Of a DNA stretch of 51,380 nt, positions 8,997-17,916 are shown piece after piece. This DNA is from Clostridiaceae bacterium (GTDB lineage Bacteria; Bacillota; Clostridia; Saccharofermentanales; Fastidiosipilaceae), in the NCBI GenBank assembly GCA_012520525.1, contig JAAYOA010000124.1, forward strand, positions 1 through 51,380. The letters are read 5' to 3'. Under the pieces are notes generated by a model, which made no database searches, had not been told where the DNA came from, and was given only the letters and a program-made list of their open reading frames with translations. Position numbers and translations under genes: made by a program. Every line of letters begins with the position of its first letter. Positions within the stretch are counted from its first letter, which is position 1.

Positions 8997-9025
8997 TCTA
9001 GTAAATCAGTGTAGAAATTACTAGA
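8997..9025. promoter_or_regulatory. Inverted repeat upstream of the lipoprotein promoter
   Basis: TCTAGTAA (8997-9004) and TTACTAGA (9018-9025) form a perfect 8-bp inverted repeat with a 13-base spacer, 25 bases upstream of the candidate -35 element. It could be a binding site for a dimeric regulator; no regulator gene is adjacent. Confidence 0.35.
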
Positions 9026-9142
9026 TTTTATCAATAATTCTTCTCTATAGTAAAATTAAACTTATTAGTTGAAAAAACGCATACTATTTGGGTAAATCAT
9101 GTATATAATTTTTATGTACCTGCTCTACCGAGTTACTAAATT

Positions 9143-10288
9143 TTATTCAATTTCTACCCAAATATTTCCTTTCTGATCACTTTCGATGCATGCATCGACA
9201 AATTTTAATCCGAAAAGACCATCCTCAACAGTAGGAAAATCAAAGGTCTCACAATGTGCATCATATTTTTTATTGAGCAGAGCTGAGCAATAGCCACGAT
9301 AAATATTGCCGAAGGCCTCGAAAAAACCCTCTGGATGCCCCGAAGGCAGTCGCGATAGTCGGCGACAGCCTATGCTATCATAGTCCCGCGTTGGGGTATA
9401 AAGCTGGGGTGGCTCATTAATTTTAGTCACTTTCAATTCAGCCGGTGCTCTATGCTGCCATTCGATTGCGCCTTTATCTCCAAAAATTCTAATTGAAAGA
9501 TCAGTCTCATGACCAATCGCCACCTGAGACGTCCAAATCATACCCGATGCGCCGTTGTCAAACTCAGCTAATATCTGCACATTGTTCTCCAAAGGTAAGC
9601 TGCTTTCATTGGGCAACCTTTCAAATTTTGTCAGCACTTTTTTCATTTTTAAACCGGTCATTTTAGATATCAAACACTCCACATGTGTACCAATATCTGC
9701 ACAACAACCAGAAGGACCACTGCGGGCAGGATCCATCCGCCATGTCGCCTGGTCGGAACGATCACTGACCATCTGCACAATTAACCATTCCTGGGGGTAT
9801 TCCGCCATTACAGTCATAATATTGCCGATCTCACCCCGCTCGATCATATCTCTAGCCTGTTTAATCATGGCGTACCCAGTATATGTGTAGGTAATGCCAA
9901 ATAATAGATCTTTCTCTTTAGCTAATCTAGCCAACTCTTCGCCATCTTTGGTGTTGATCGCCAAGGGTTTATCACAAACTACATTTATGCCTTTTTCAAG
10001 AAAATATTTAGCAATAGGATAGTGTGTGTCGTTGGGTGTCGCTATAATGACAAAATCAATGCCGTCTTCCCGCACTGATTCCCGATCTGCCATAGTTTTA
10101 TAATCAGGATAAATGCGATCACTGTCATCTACTCCCCACTCGACGGCTGTTTCGGTATTTTTTTCAAAATTGCGCGAAAAACACCCTGCTTTTAAGACTG
10201 ATAAATTATCCATTTGAGCGCCGATGCGGTGAACATTTCCAATAAAGGCGTCGTTACCGCCGCCCACCATACCAAATTTTAATTTCAT
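9143..10288 (-). CDS. Gfo/Idh/MocA-family oxidoreductase
   Basis: A 381-residue NAD(P)-dependent oxidoreductase of the glucose-fructose oxidoreductase / inositol dehydrogenase family. The N-terminal Rossmann fold has FGMVGGGNDAFIG, then VIIATPNDTHYPIAKYFLEKG and the family signature CDKPLA (canonically EKP), in which the Lys is catalytic. The C-terminal half is the usual alpha/beta substrate domain. GGGGAGA precedes the ATG. It starts 25 bases after the PPC-domain gene and the two are probably co-transcribed. Substrate is unknown; nearness to a sugar-binding lipoprotein fits a polyol or sugar. Confidence 0.92.
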   Translation of the reverse strand: MKLKFGMVGGGNDAFIGNVHRIGAQMDNLSVLKAGCFSRNFEKNTETAVEWGVDDSDRIYPDYKTMADRESVREDGIDFVIIATPNDTHYPIAKYFLEKGINVVCDKPLAINTKDGEELARLAKEKDLLFGITYTYTGYAMIKQARDMIERGEIGNIMTVMAEYPQEWLIVQMVSDRSDQATWRMDPARSGPSGCCADIGTHVECLISKMTGLKMKKVLTKFERLPNESSLPLENNVQILAEFDNGASGMIWTSQVAIGHETDLSIRIFGDKGAIEWQHRAPAELKVTKINEPPQLYTPTRDYDSIGCRRLSRLPSGHPEGFFEAFGNIYRGYCSALLNKKYDAHCETFDFPTVEDGLFGLKFVDACIESDQKGNIWVEIE

Positions 10289-10313
10289 TTGAATATCTCC
10301 CCAAATTCTGGTG

Positions 10314-10733
10314 TCAAAATTTAAATAAATTCAGACCAATTTCATTGTCGAATTGACGACCTATTTCACCTTCGAAAGTGCGCACTATGATTTCAGCAGT
10401 GGCACTGACGGTCGCTTTGTTTAGATGCCCACCGTAAGTCTTGCCGTCAAAGCTGGCGATGTTAACGTGGACGTGTAGATACGGTTGTCTGCCTTGGCGC
10501 GTTAAATTGCCGATCAGGGAAGTTATTTCAAACACATCCGACAATTCGGTGGAGTGATAGACTTTTTCCAACGGATCGAATACTCCGATCGTTACGTCGG
10601 ACACCGCTCCTATACCTGTGACCTCCGCCACTTGGATATCTTCTTTGTCAGCTAATTTTAGTATCGACTGCACGATGTCTTCGCCTGGATCAACCCGCAG
10701 GACGTATGTCTGTCCTAGTTTTTTGTATTTCAT
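10314..10733 (-). CDS. PPC-domain (DUF296) protein
   Basis: A 139-residue single-domain protein of the PPC/DUF296 family, named after plant and prokaryote conserved proteins with AT-hook partners in plants. The family has a trimeric beta-sandwich fold. Matching stretches are YVLRVDPGEDIVQSIL near the N-terminus, VTGIGAVSDVTIGVFD, and the putative metal-binding LHVHV and GGHL histidines. The bacterial function is not settled. GAGGATGAT lies before the ATG, and it leads into the Gfo/Idh/MocA gene. Confidence 0.85.
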   Translation of the reverse strand: MKYKKLGQTYVLRVDPGEDIVQSILKLADKEDIQVAEVTGIGAVSDVTIGVFDPLEKVYHSTELSDVFEITSLIGNLTRQGRQPYLHVHVNIASFDGKTYGGHLNKATVSATAEIIVRTFEGEIGRQFDNEIGLNLFKF

Positions 10734-11343
10734 ATCATCCTCTTTCTACGAATTTTAGTTGACTGATTTCTTTTACACATCCTAGTAAAAATCGATAAGG
10801 TTAGAACTACTCTTGTATATATTATATTATCTCAATATCTACCCGTAATGATTTTAGATCAAGAAAATCGACGTGCTTGATGTATTTGAGCAAGTCTCAA
10901 CCCTTATGGAGTATACATTTGATTTAGAATAGAGTCAGACGATAAACCTACCCTTTGTATAAGCTATAAACTAAAGATGAACTAAGGCATCGATGTACAT
11001 TAAAATCTGAAGACCATATCTTATAAGTCGGTATCAATGACGCCATATTTGTGAAACTTTAAAACACTATATTCGATAGGTTTAAATATAATTAGTCTTC
11101 TAGAAACCAATGCTTAATTAGCAGCAGGTCTTTTTATCTTAAGCAATATATCATTTCTAATTCGCTTGTAAAAAAGATTGATTAAGCTTTGCTAATACAA
11201 AATAGCTTATCATTAAAAAACTAGACCTATTTTTGAAATTAATTCGTAATAAACTCCTGCACACAAACTCAGAAATTTCACTAAAACAAAATCCAGTTTT
11301 AAAATTCAGATAATTTTAATGAAATTTCAGTAATCTGAAGTTA
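10734..11343. other. Long AT-rich intergenic region without a gene
   Basis: About 610 bases with no supportable reading frame or RNA gene. The end nearest the DsrE-like gene holds two competing AT-rich hairpins: GAAATTTCACTAAAA (11272-11286) with TTTTAATGAAATTTC (11314-11328), one mismatch, and TTCAGAT (11305-11311) with ATCTGAA (11333-11339). Read on the minus strand the second is followed by TTTT, so it may terminate the DsrE-like gene. Confidence 0.6.
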
Positions 11344-11700
11344 TTAAGGTTTTATATAAGCATAACCATCTGCCTGTTGTTGAACAAGGTAGACTACCCC
11401 CGTCGGCACAACTGTCAAAAAAGCGGGCAGATCTGCTGGAGCGATTGTCAATCCTCGCAGCGAATTATTGCATACTGTAAACTTTACGCCTTGATCCGAC
11501 AAGACCGCCATCTTTTCTATATAAAGATCATCTTTTAGATTATTTTTAAATACCTTTGCGGCAGCACCGTTGACCAACACGTCCACCGACCAACCTGTTG
11601 TAGTTTGATCTACTAAAAGATTGCCTAGATTAGCCAATAGCACCGTCCATTTTTCTATTTCATCTATGTGGAAGATAACTTTTCTATAATTCTCTTTCAT
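11344..11700 (-). CDS. DsrE-family protein
   Basis: A 118-residue protein resembling small DsrE/F-like proteins, some of which carry sulfur on a conserved cysteine. It begins with KVIFHIDEIEKWTVLLANLGNLL, continues VDVLVNGAAAKVF, and has the single Cys in VKFTVCNNSLRG at the usual sulfur-carrier position. An AAAGGAGAACG site precedes the ATG. It diverges from the flavin oxidoreductase gene across a 237-base gap. Whether it handles sulfur here is not shown. Confidence 0.8.
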   Translation of the reverse strand: MKENYRKVIFHIDEIEKWTVLLANLGNLLVDQTTTGWSVDVLVNGAAAKVFKNNLKDDLYIEKMAVLSDQGVKFTVCNNSLRGLTIAPADLPAFLTVVPTGVVYLVQQQADGYAYIKP

Positions 11701-11801
11701 CTATCGTTCTCCTTTTATGTTTCTTTACTTATGTCTTCTATTACTATTTTTAATAAACTATAAATTTTTAAATATATAATCCATCATTAAAACATCAAAA
11801 A

Positions 11802-11832
11802 TTGACACTTTTAGTTAAGATTTATTAACTAA
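11802..11832 (+). promoter_or_regulatory. TTGACA element with perfect 22-bp operator-like dyad upstream of the flavoenzyme gene
   Basis: TTGACA lies at 11802-11807. Immediately downstream TTAGTTAA (11811-11818) and TTAACTAA (11825-11832) form a perfect 8-bp inverted repeat with a 6-base spacer. The dyad would cover the spacer and -10 region of a promoter using that -35 element, the usual place for a repressor. The -10 match itself is weak (TTAACT). Confidence 0.5.
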
Positions 11833-11937
11833 TTAAAACCTATCTATGTTACGTTTATAAATAAGATCGATTAATTATTTTTATAATTTTCGTTTTTAAC
11901 TCGTAAAAATTCCACCACAACGAATAAGGAGAGCGCT

Positions 11938-13884
11938 ATGGATTATTCTAAACTGTTTACACCCTACAACATTGGCAAAATGGAAGTTAAGAATCGCTTT
12001 GTCCTATCCCCTATGGGTACAGGCTCATCCCACATCGACGGCACCAAGTCAGATTCCGAGGTGCGCTATTACGAAGCGCGAGCAAAAGGTGGCACCGGTC
12101 TTATTATTCTAGGCTGTCAAATGCTGACTGACGAACTGGCTCAAGGATCTTTAGAAGGCACTCTGGAGAAACCCCATGTCATTCCCAAGCTTACCGAGAT
12201 TGTCGAGTCCTGTCATCGATATGGCGCTAAAGTCGTCTGTCAAATTAGTCCCGGTACAGGACGCAACGCCTTCGCTAGTATGCACACAGATCCCCCTGTA
12301 TCAGCTTCGGCTATACCATCCACATTTAATCCCGACATTCTCTGTCACCCTCTGAGTCACGAGGAAATCCAGACCATCCTCGATCAATTTACTAATTCCG
12401 CAGACATCGCTGTAAAGGCCGGATTCGACGCCATCGAAGTACACGCCCACGCCGGTTATTTGATCGACCAGTTCATGTCCGCCGTCTGGAATAAACGAAC
12501 TGATGAATACGGCGGCAGTGCCGAAAACAGATCCCGCTTCCCACGGGAAATTATCCGTGCCATCCGCAAGGCCACGGGACCTGATATGCCGATTTTATTC
12601 CGCATCGCTGTAGATCACATTTTCGAAGGCGGCCGTACGATCGAAGAAACCATCCCTCTCTTGAAACTATTAGAAGAAGAAGGTGTAGATGCCTTTGATA
12701 TCGATGCCGGCAGCTATGAAATGATCGATTATATTTTCCCACCGGCTTACCTGGGCGATGCCTGTATGGCCTACGTCTGTGAAGAAACACGCAAACACGT
12801 CGGTGTCCCTATCCTTAACGCAGGTAACCACACCCCGGAGACAGCTGTCGAGTTAATTGAGAGCGGCAACGCCGACTTCGTTATGTTTGGGCGCCAACTT
12901 ATAGCCGACCCAGATACACCTAATAAAATTAAAGCTGGTCGCAGGGAAGATGTTCGCCCCTGTATCCGCTGTAACGAAGAGTGTGTCGGGCGCATCGTCA
13001 CTCGCTTAACCAAAATGAGCTGTGCAGTTAATATTCAAGCCCAAGAAGAAGATCACTTCATCCTCGAAGAGACCTCTAATCCACAGTCTGTCCTAATTAT
13101 AGGCGCTGGTCCCGGCGGCTTGGAAGCAGCTCGAGTTGCCGCTATCTGTGGACACGATGTCACCATCGTTGAAAAAGAAAATGATATCGGAGGACAACTT
13201 ACAGCGGCAGCCACTCCTGCTTTTAAAGCTCAATTAAAAGAACTTGTAGAATGGTATCGCCGACAACTCAATCAGCTAGGCATACGTGTCAAATTAAATT
13301 ATGAACTTCAAGAAGGTGATGCCCTGATTGAGTCCAATGACCGGATCATCGTTGCTACCGGTGCAGTACCTTTAGACCTGAACATTCCCGGCATAGACGG
13401 CGATAACATCATTAACGTCATTGAGGCTCACCAAGAAAAGGACAAAGTCGTCGGTACTGACATCGTCATCTGCGGTGGCGGTCTATCTGGCTGCGACTGC
13501 GCCTTAGAACTGGCCACAGAACATGGTAAAAATGTCACCATCATTGAGATGTTAGATGCTCTAGCTCAAGATATTTTATTTATCAATGCCGCTACCCTCT
13601 TCAGACAACTGAACGAAGCGGGAGTTAAACAGCTTACCAGTACTAAAGTCGTCGCCTTTACCGATGACGGCGTCAAAGTCGTGGATGCCGAGGGCAACGA
13701 ATCGATCATTCCAGCCGACACAGTGATCACAGCCTTTGGCATGAAACCGAATAATGGCATAGCTGCAGCAATTAAAAAAGACCATCATCTGAAGACTCAG
13801 GTCATCGGTGACTGCAACGAGATCGGCAAAGTCGGCAACGCCATCCGCGGTGGTTTCTATGCAGCTATGAACTTGGAAAACTAA
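11938..13884 (+). CDS. NADH:flavin oxidoreductase, 2,4-dienoyl-CoA reductase-like (FMN, 4Fe-4S, FAD)
   Basis: A 648-residue multidomain old-yellow-enzyme homologue. Residues 1 to about 335 form the FMN barrel, with the HAHAGYLIDQFMS segment and NKRTDEYGGSAENRSRF typical of the family. A 4Fe-4S motif follows (CIRCNEEC and a Cys about 12 residues later, residues about 341-361). The C-terminal half has an FAD-binding GAGPGGLEAA near residue 385 and an NADH-binding GGGLSGCDCALE near residue 510. Relatives reduce the C=C bond of enoyl-type substrates such as 2,4-dienoyl-CoA, cinnamate or bile-acid intermediates. AAGGAGAGCGCT precedes the ATG. It is convergent with ubiD and behind a palindromic control site; a substrate cannot be named. 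Confidence 0.93.
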   Translation: MDYSKLFTPYNIGKMEVKNRFVLSPMGTGSSHIDGTKSDSEVRYYEARAKGGTGLIILGCQMLTDELAQGSLEGTLEKPHVIPKLTEIVESCHRYGAKVVCQISPGTGRNAFASMHTDPPVSASAIPSTFNPDILCHPLSHEEIQTILDQFTNSADIAVKAGFDAIEVHAHAGYLIDQFMSAVWNKRTDEYGGSAENRSRFPREIIRAIRKATGPDMPILFRIAVDHIFEGGRTIEETIPLLKLLEEEGVDAFDIDAGSYEMIDYIFPPAYLGDACMAYVCEETRKHVGVPILNAGNHTPETAVELIESGNADFVMFGRQLIADPDTPNKIKAGRREDVRPCIRCNEECVGRIVTRLTKMSCAVNIQAQEEDHFILEETSNPQSVLIIGAGPGGLEAARVAAICGHDVTIVEKENDIGGQLTAAATPAFKAQLKELVEWYRRQLNQLGIRVKLNYELQEGDALIESNDRIIVATGAVPLDLNIPGIDGDNIINVIEAHQEKDKVVGTDIVICGGGLSGCDCALELATEHGKNVTIIEMLDALAQDILFINAATLFRQLNEAGVKQLTSTKVVAFTDDGVKVVDAEGNESIIPADTVITAFGMKPNNGIAAAIKKDHHLKTQVIGDCNEIGKVGNAIRGGFYAAMNLEN

Positions 13885-14003
13885 TGACTTCTGCAACAAT
13901 TTCTGAGCAATCATTTTAGCACAAAATCTAGCACTATGATTGATCATTATGTGCGATGGCTAAATTGAAGAACTAATATTATAGTCCCACTTTACATCAA
14001 ACC

Positions 14004-14070
14004 TAAAAAGACCGCCTTCTTCCTATTCCAACCGGAAAAATACTATTTCCAAGAAAAGGAGAGGCGGTCT
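14004..14070 (-). terminator. Terminator after ubiD, possibly bidirectional
   Basis: AGACCGCC (14009-14016) pairs with GGCGGTCT (14063-14070), with further imperfect pairing inside. On the minus strand the stem is followed by TTTTTAGG, giving a clear intrinsic terminator 20 bases after the ubiD stop. Confidence 0.75.
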
Positions 14071-14089
14071 ATATATTTGTCAAACTATT

Positions 14090-15562
14090 TTATTCCTCAG
14101 GAAACCATTTTTTATAATCGACTTCTTTAAATTGTGAGCGCACAAAATGATCTTTTAATTTGAAAGGCACGGTACAATCAAAAATAGTCTTGCAGGAAAT
14201 ACCATTGTCCCTCAATAAAGGATTATATTCGGAGCGTTGACTCGGATCTAGCGGATGGCAACGAACGCCAGGTATAAAAATGGTATCGACGTCCCCTTGA
14301 TAGCGGGTATTCAAAGCCCAAAGAACATCATTCATATCAAAGGGATCCACATCCTCACCCACGAGAATCACATGTTTCAATTCAGAGAATGCCGCAAACG
14401 CAAGTAGGGCAGCTTGCCTCTGTCGACCTTCATCACTAGGCTCCCGTTTGACGAACTGCATGACTGCCATGTATTTGCCACCCCCTGAAGAAGGGCAATA
14501 TACATTTTTAAGACGACCCGGCATCGCCCTCTCAACCATCTGAATAATACTGGCTTCGGTGGGAATACCCGTCATGTTGACATGTTCTTCACTGGGACCA
14601 ATGCAGGTCAGAAGAATAGGATTCTGGCGGTGGGTCACTGCCTTAACTTTAATGACCGGTACATTGGGATTGGCTCTACCGGTATAACCCGGAAACTCCG
14701 GCATAGCCTTGCCGGTATTGCGTGTTTTGTCTTCCGCTACATAACTATGAGGCAGCACCTCACCTTCAATCACGTATTCCGCATTGGCGATACATTTTTC
14801 AGCAATGGTAAGACAACGTGCCAACTCTACCGGCTGTTTTCTAACTGCACCGGCGATACCCAACTCGTCATAGCCGATTGGGGTAGTCGGCGGTTCAAAA
14901 CACGACGTGATATAAATGGCTGGATCGATGCCGATATTGATGGAGATCGGCAGGGGCTTTCCTTGCTGCTCCGCTTTTTCAAAAAATTTGCCAATATGTC
15001 TAATCCCTGGCACAAAATATATTGAAATAGTATCTTTACTCTGAAAACAGAGCCTATGTATCGTTACGTCTGTCATGCGATCATCATCGGGATCCGACGC
15101 TTTGCATAATCCCATGGTTATATAAGGTCCCGCGTCCTCGGCAGTATTGGTGGGAGCAGGTACCAACTTTCTAATATCAAATCCTTCCTCGTCTGCGTAG
15201 TGGACCACTTCTTGACAAGGAATAGCTTGTTCTTCAATAACAATAGGACTCACAGGATTTTGGACAGCCTCGTTTAAAAGAAACCCCAACCTCTCTGGCT
15301 TCTCATTCAGCAATAGACCTACCCTTTCTCGGGAAGCCAAAAGACCAATTAACACCCGCGCGTTATCATGGCCTTTAATATTGTTGAACATGGCCACAGG
15401 TCCCAGTTTTGTGGGTCTGGCAACAGTACCGCCGGCACCGATATAGCGATATACACCCGAAAGTTCAGCCTCAGGATCAATGGGTACATCGGTCTCCCGG
15501 TACTGTCCGTCAACTTTTTTTAACACTTCGATAGCATCCCGAAGACTATAATTGTTAGACAT
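14090..15562 (-). CDS. UbiD-family prenylated-FMN-dependent (de)carboxylase
   Basis: A 490-residue UbiD-family enzyme. These use prenylated FMN to add or remove CO2 on aromatic, heteroaromatic or alpha,beta-unsaturated acids. Recognisable blocks are RPTKLGPVAMFNNIKGHDN near residue 50, ITMGLCKASDPDD, PISINIGIDPAIYITSCF, and the C-terminal VGEDVDPFDMNDVLWALNTR. The start is the ATG at 15562 with AAGGAGG upstream; an in-frame start at 15598 has no such site. It lies 246 bases downstream of ubiX, which makes the cofactor, and ends at a terminator. Length and sequence suit a catabolic decarboxylase as much as ubiquinone or menaquinone synthesis, and no quinone genes are near. Confidence 0.93.
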   Translation of the reverse strand: MSNNYSLRDAIEVLKKVDGQYRETDVPIDPEAELSGVYRYIGAGGTVARPTKLGPVAMFNNIKGHDNARVLIGLLASRERVGLLLNEKPERLGFLLNEAVQNPVSPIVIEEQAIPCQEVVHYADEEGFDIRKLVPAPTNTAEDAGPYITMGLCKASDPDDDRMTDVTIHRLCFQSKDTISIYFVPGIRHIGKFFEKAEQQGKPLPISINIGIDPAIYITSCFEPPTTPIGYDELGIAGAVRKQPVELARCLTIAEKCIANAEYVIEGEVLPHSYVAEDKTRNTGKAMPEFPGYTGRANPNVPVIKVKAVTHRQNPILLTCIGPSEEHVNMTGIPTEASIIQMVERAMPGRLKNVYCPSSGGGKYMAVMQFVKREPSDEGRQRQAALLAFAAFSELKHVILVGEDVDPFDMNDVLWALNTRYQGDVDTIFIPGVRCHPLDPSQRSEYNPLLRDNGISCKTIFDCTVPFKLKDHFVRSQFKEVDYKKWFPEE

Positions 15563-15808
15563 GGAACTCCTCCTTATTCTCATTGTTAACCGTGACATCT
15601 CCTACTAATGTTAGACACACAGGTTCACAACTATTGGCTGAGCAGACGACCCCCAAATGTGAAATTTAAGCCTAGTCTTAGTACTAGCAGTAATTCGTCA
15701 GATCGTCAAAATCTCTATATATACACGGTAATTTTACTATAAATAAAACATGAAAAAGTGGAGTTAATCCCATTCACTGGAAAGTTAAAAAACCTCAGTA
15801 AACTTAAA

Positions 15809-16384
15809 TTAACTCTGTTCTGCTTCACCCCAGCGAAAAAATCCACTGGATACAACGCCAAATTGATGCAACACCCTCGCCGCCATCTGGCTGATCATGT
15901 CCTCAATCGTCTGAGGGCGGTGATAGAAAGTCATAACTAGAGGCATAATATCCACTCCTATTTTTGCCAGCTTAGTTAAATTTTCTAAGTGAATTGGACT
16001 GAGGGGGCTCTCCCTAACCATAAGTACCAACTTCTTGCGTTCCTTGATCATGACATCTGCTGCCCGCAATAATAAATTATCGCTGTAGCCGCAGGCAATG
16101 CCCGCCACAGTCTTCATACTGCAAGGAACGACAATCATACCTTCACACGGAAATGTACCGCTAGCAATCGCGCCGCCAATGTGGTGAACATCATAAGTAA
16201 CATCCGCCAGACTCTGGATTTGCTCCTCGTCATAGTTGCACTCGTGCCTGATTGTCTCTTTGGCACTATCGGAAATAACGAGGTGACTTTCAAACTCGTC
16301 ATTGTCCTTTAAAATTTGTAAAATTTCTATGGCAACTTCAATGCCACTGGCACCTGTGATGCCCACGATGATCCTTTTTTTCAC
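15809..16384 (-). CDS. ubiX: Flavin prenyltransferase UbiX
   Basis: A 191-residue flavin prenyltransferase that attaches a dimethylallyl unit to FMN to give the cofactor of UbiD enzymes. It has the N-terminal IIVGITGASGIEVAIEIL, the VVPCSMKTVAGIACGYSDNLLLRAADV core (quoted here in pieces: VVPCSMKT, GIACGYSDNLL) and LVLMVRESPLSPIHLENL. The preferred start is GTG at 16384, which has AAAGGTGG five bases upstream and gives the usual family N-terminus; a GTG at 16393 would lie inside that ribosome binding site. It directly serves the ubiD downstream. Confidence 0.93.
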   Translation of the reverse strand: MKKRIIVGITGASGIEVAIEILQILKDNDEFESHLVISDSAKETIRHECNYDEEQIQSLADVTYDVHHIGGAIASGTFPCEGMIVVPCSMKTVAGIACGYSDNLLLRAADVMIKERKKLVLMVRESPLSPIHLENLTKLAKIGVDIMPLVMTFYHRPQTIEDMISQMAARVLHQFGVVSSGFFRWGEAEQS

Positions 16385-16442
16385 AACATCCACCTTTACT
16401 TTTCATCAGAATTATTGCAACGCCTTAAAAAAACGTTAAACA

Positions 16443-16480
16443 AAAGAAAAGCCCTTCCTGGGACCGCACCCCAGGAAGAG
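16443..16480 (-). terminator. Terminator of the Mrp/NifX operon
   Basis: CTTCCTGGG (16454-16462) and CCCAGGAAG (16470-16478) form a perfect 9-bp stem with a 7-base loop. On the minus strand it is followed by GGCTTTTCTTTTG. It lies between the NifX-like gene and ubiX. Confidence 0.85.
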
Positions 16481-16533
16481 TTATCGGTCTTTTCTTGTTT
16501 AACGATGTAGCTACCTAAGCCAGCAAGTTGGTA

Positions 16534-16890
16534 TTAGTGACATTCGTCATGGTGTTGGTGATCGTGGCAAACCGAACCTGTCGATTCTAAATCCCCTGCT
16601 AAATAAGCTTTGACCACTTCTTCGACAGTCCCGGCTGCACCTGTAATCACTTCGATCTCGTGGGCATTAAAGATATCAATCGCCCCTGCACCCATACCGC
16701 CGGAGATGATTACGTTGATGTCTAGATCATTTAAGAAGTTGGGCAAAAAACCGGGCTTATGTCCTGGATTGGCAACTATCTCACTTTTGAGAATTTTGTC
16801 ACCTTCGCTGTCAAAGATCGTAAACCCTTCACAATGTCCGAAATGTTCACTCACTTGTCCCTTGTCACTTGCTACCGCTATCTTCAGCAT
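16534..16890 (-). CDS. NifX/NifB-type iron-molybdenum cluster-binding protein with His-rich tail
   Basis: A 118-residue protein of the dinitrogenase iron-molybdenum cofactor (NifX/NafY/NifB C-terminal) fold, which holds or passes metal-sulfur clusters. The core reads MLKIAVASDKGQVSEHFGHCEGF, then VIISGGMGAGAIDIF and VITGAAGTVEEVV. The last eleven residues (CHDHQHHDECH) contain five His and two Cys and look like a metal-binding tail. Its start overlaps the end of the Mrp gene by 26 bases. With no nitrogenase genes in view, a nitrogen-fixation role is not supported; the cluster resembles orange-protein (ORP) and Mrp gene groups of anaerobes. Confidence 0.92.
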   Translation of the reverse strand: MLKIAVASDKGQVSEHFGHCEGFTIFDSEGDKILKSEIVANPGHKPGFLPNFLNDLDINVIISGGMGAGAIDIFNAHEIEVITGAAGTVEEVVKAYLAGDLESTGSVCHDHQHHDECH

Positions 16891-17731
16891 TCTCTTGTTC
16901 CTCCATATTCTTTAACACATCGGCGATGTCGTTAAACCAATCACCCTGCAAACTTTCAACTGCACCTCTGTCACAGGCAGCAGCTATTTGGGGATCGATC
17001 GGCAATTTCGCCAACACTTTTAGATTATGCTCAGACGCGATTTCTTCTATATGGCTCTTGCCAAAAATTGAATGTTTGGAACCGCAGTCCGGGCATTGAA
17101 AATAAGACATATTTTCGACTACACCGAGAATCGGAATATTCATCATCTCGGCCATCTTTACAGCCTTTGTTACAATCATGGAAACCAGTTCCTGAGGCGA
17201 TGTCACCACGATGATGCCGTCCACCGGCAGCGATTGGAAAACGGTCAGAGGCACATCGCCAGTTCCCGGGGGCATATCAATGAACATAAAATCAATCTCA
17301 TCCCAAAAGGTATCGCCCCAAAACTGCTGGACAACCCCCGCTAGCACAGGTCCTCGCCAGACGACAGGATCTGTATCATCCTCCAGAATAAGATTGATCG
17401 ACATGATGTCGATGCCAGACTCTGTTTGAACCGGAATCATTACCGAATCAACGGCCTTTGCCTTGCGGGTTAAACCAAAAGACTTCGGAATGGAAGGTCC
17501 TGTGATATCTGCGTCTAAAATCGCCGTGCGATATCCCGCCCGATTCATGGTGACAGCAAGCAGAGATGTTACTAGAGATTTACCCACACCGCCCTTGCCG
17601 CTAACGACGCCGATGACTTTTTTTACTTTACTAAATTCGTGTAATTTAACCGAAAAATCATTTTGTTCTTCTGTTCGATCTCCACAGTCCATGCCACAGG
17701 AACTACAGTTTTGATTGCAATTTTCGCTCAT
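16865..17731 (-). CDS. Mrp/NBP35-family Fe-S cluster carrier ATPase
   Basis: A 288-residue P-loop ATPase of the Mrp/ApbC family, which carries Fe-S clusters to apoproteins. The N-terminus has four closely spaced cysteines (Cys5, Cys9, Cys12, Cys16), as in NBP35-like members. The deviant Walker A is GKGGVGKS (45-52), followed by LDADITGPSIPKSFG and FMFIDMPPGTGD. A C-terminal CPDC (near residue 214) is the usual bridging-cluster site. It overlaps the next NifX-like gene by 26 bases and sits 185 bases after the upstream MinD-like gene, with its own possible promoter. Confidence 0.95.
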   Translation of the reverse strand: MSENCNQNCSSCGMDCGDRTEEQNDFSVKLHEFSKVKKVIGVVSGKGGVGKSLVTSLLAVTMNRAGYRTAILDADITGPSIPKSFGLTRKAKAVDSVMIPVQTESGIDIMSINLILEDDTDPVVWRGPVLAGVVQQFWGDTFWDEIDFMFIDMPPGTGDVPLTVFQSLPVDGIIVVTSPQELVSMIVTKAVKMAEMMNIPILGVVENMSYFQCPDCGSKHSIFGKSHIEEIASEHNLKVLAKLPIDPQIAAACDRGAVESLQGDWFNDIADVLKNMEEQENAEDSGSK

Positions 17732-17800
17732 AAGTCAATCTCCTAATATTCATTGCGTTCTTAAAAGTACGTTATACATTAGTTTTGCATTAGTTAAATA

Positions 17801-17828
17801 ATTATACTTTAACACGTTATCGCAAGAA
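17801..17828 (-). promoter_or_regulatory. Candidate internal promoter for mrp
   Basis: On the minus strand TTCTTG (17823-17828), 16 bases, then a perfect TATAAT (17801-17806). It lies in the 185-base gap between the second MinD-like gene and mrp, about 70 bases before the mrp start, and would let mrp and the His-tailed NifX gene be expressed apart from the upstream genes. Confidence 0.45.
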
Positions 17829-17916
17829 TGTTAGTGCGTTCAATGATTTGTATTTAATATATTTATTATTTTTGTTTCAACCAAAGAATAAATTATGATT
17901 ATGTGAAATATTTACT

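Noticed and set aside
10734-11343. Degraded gene in the long gap
   Set aside because: No stretch in any frame resembles a protein family; base composition is AT-rich like other intergenic regions here.
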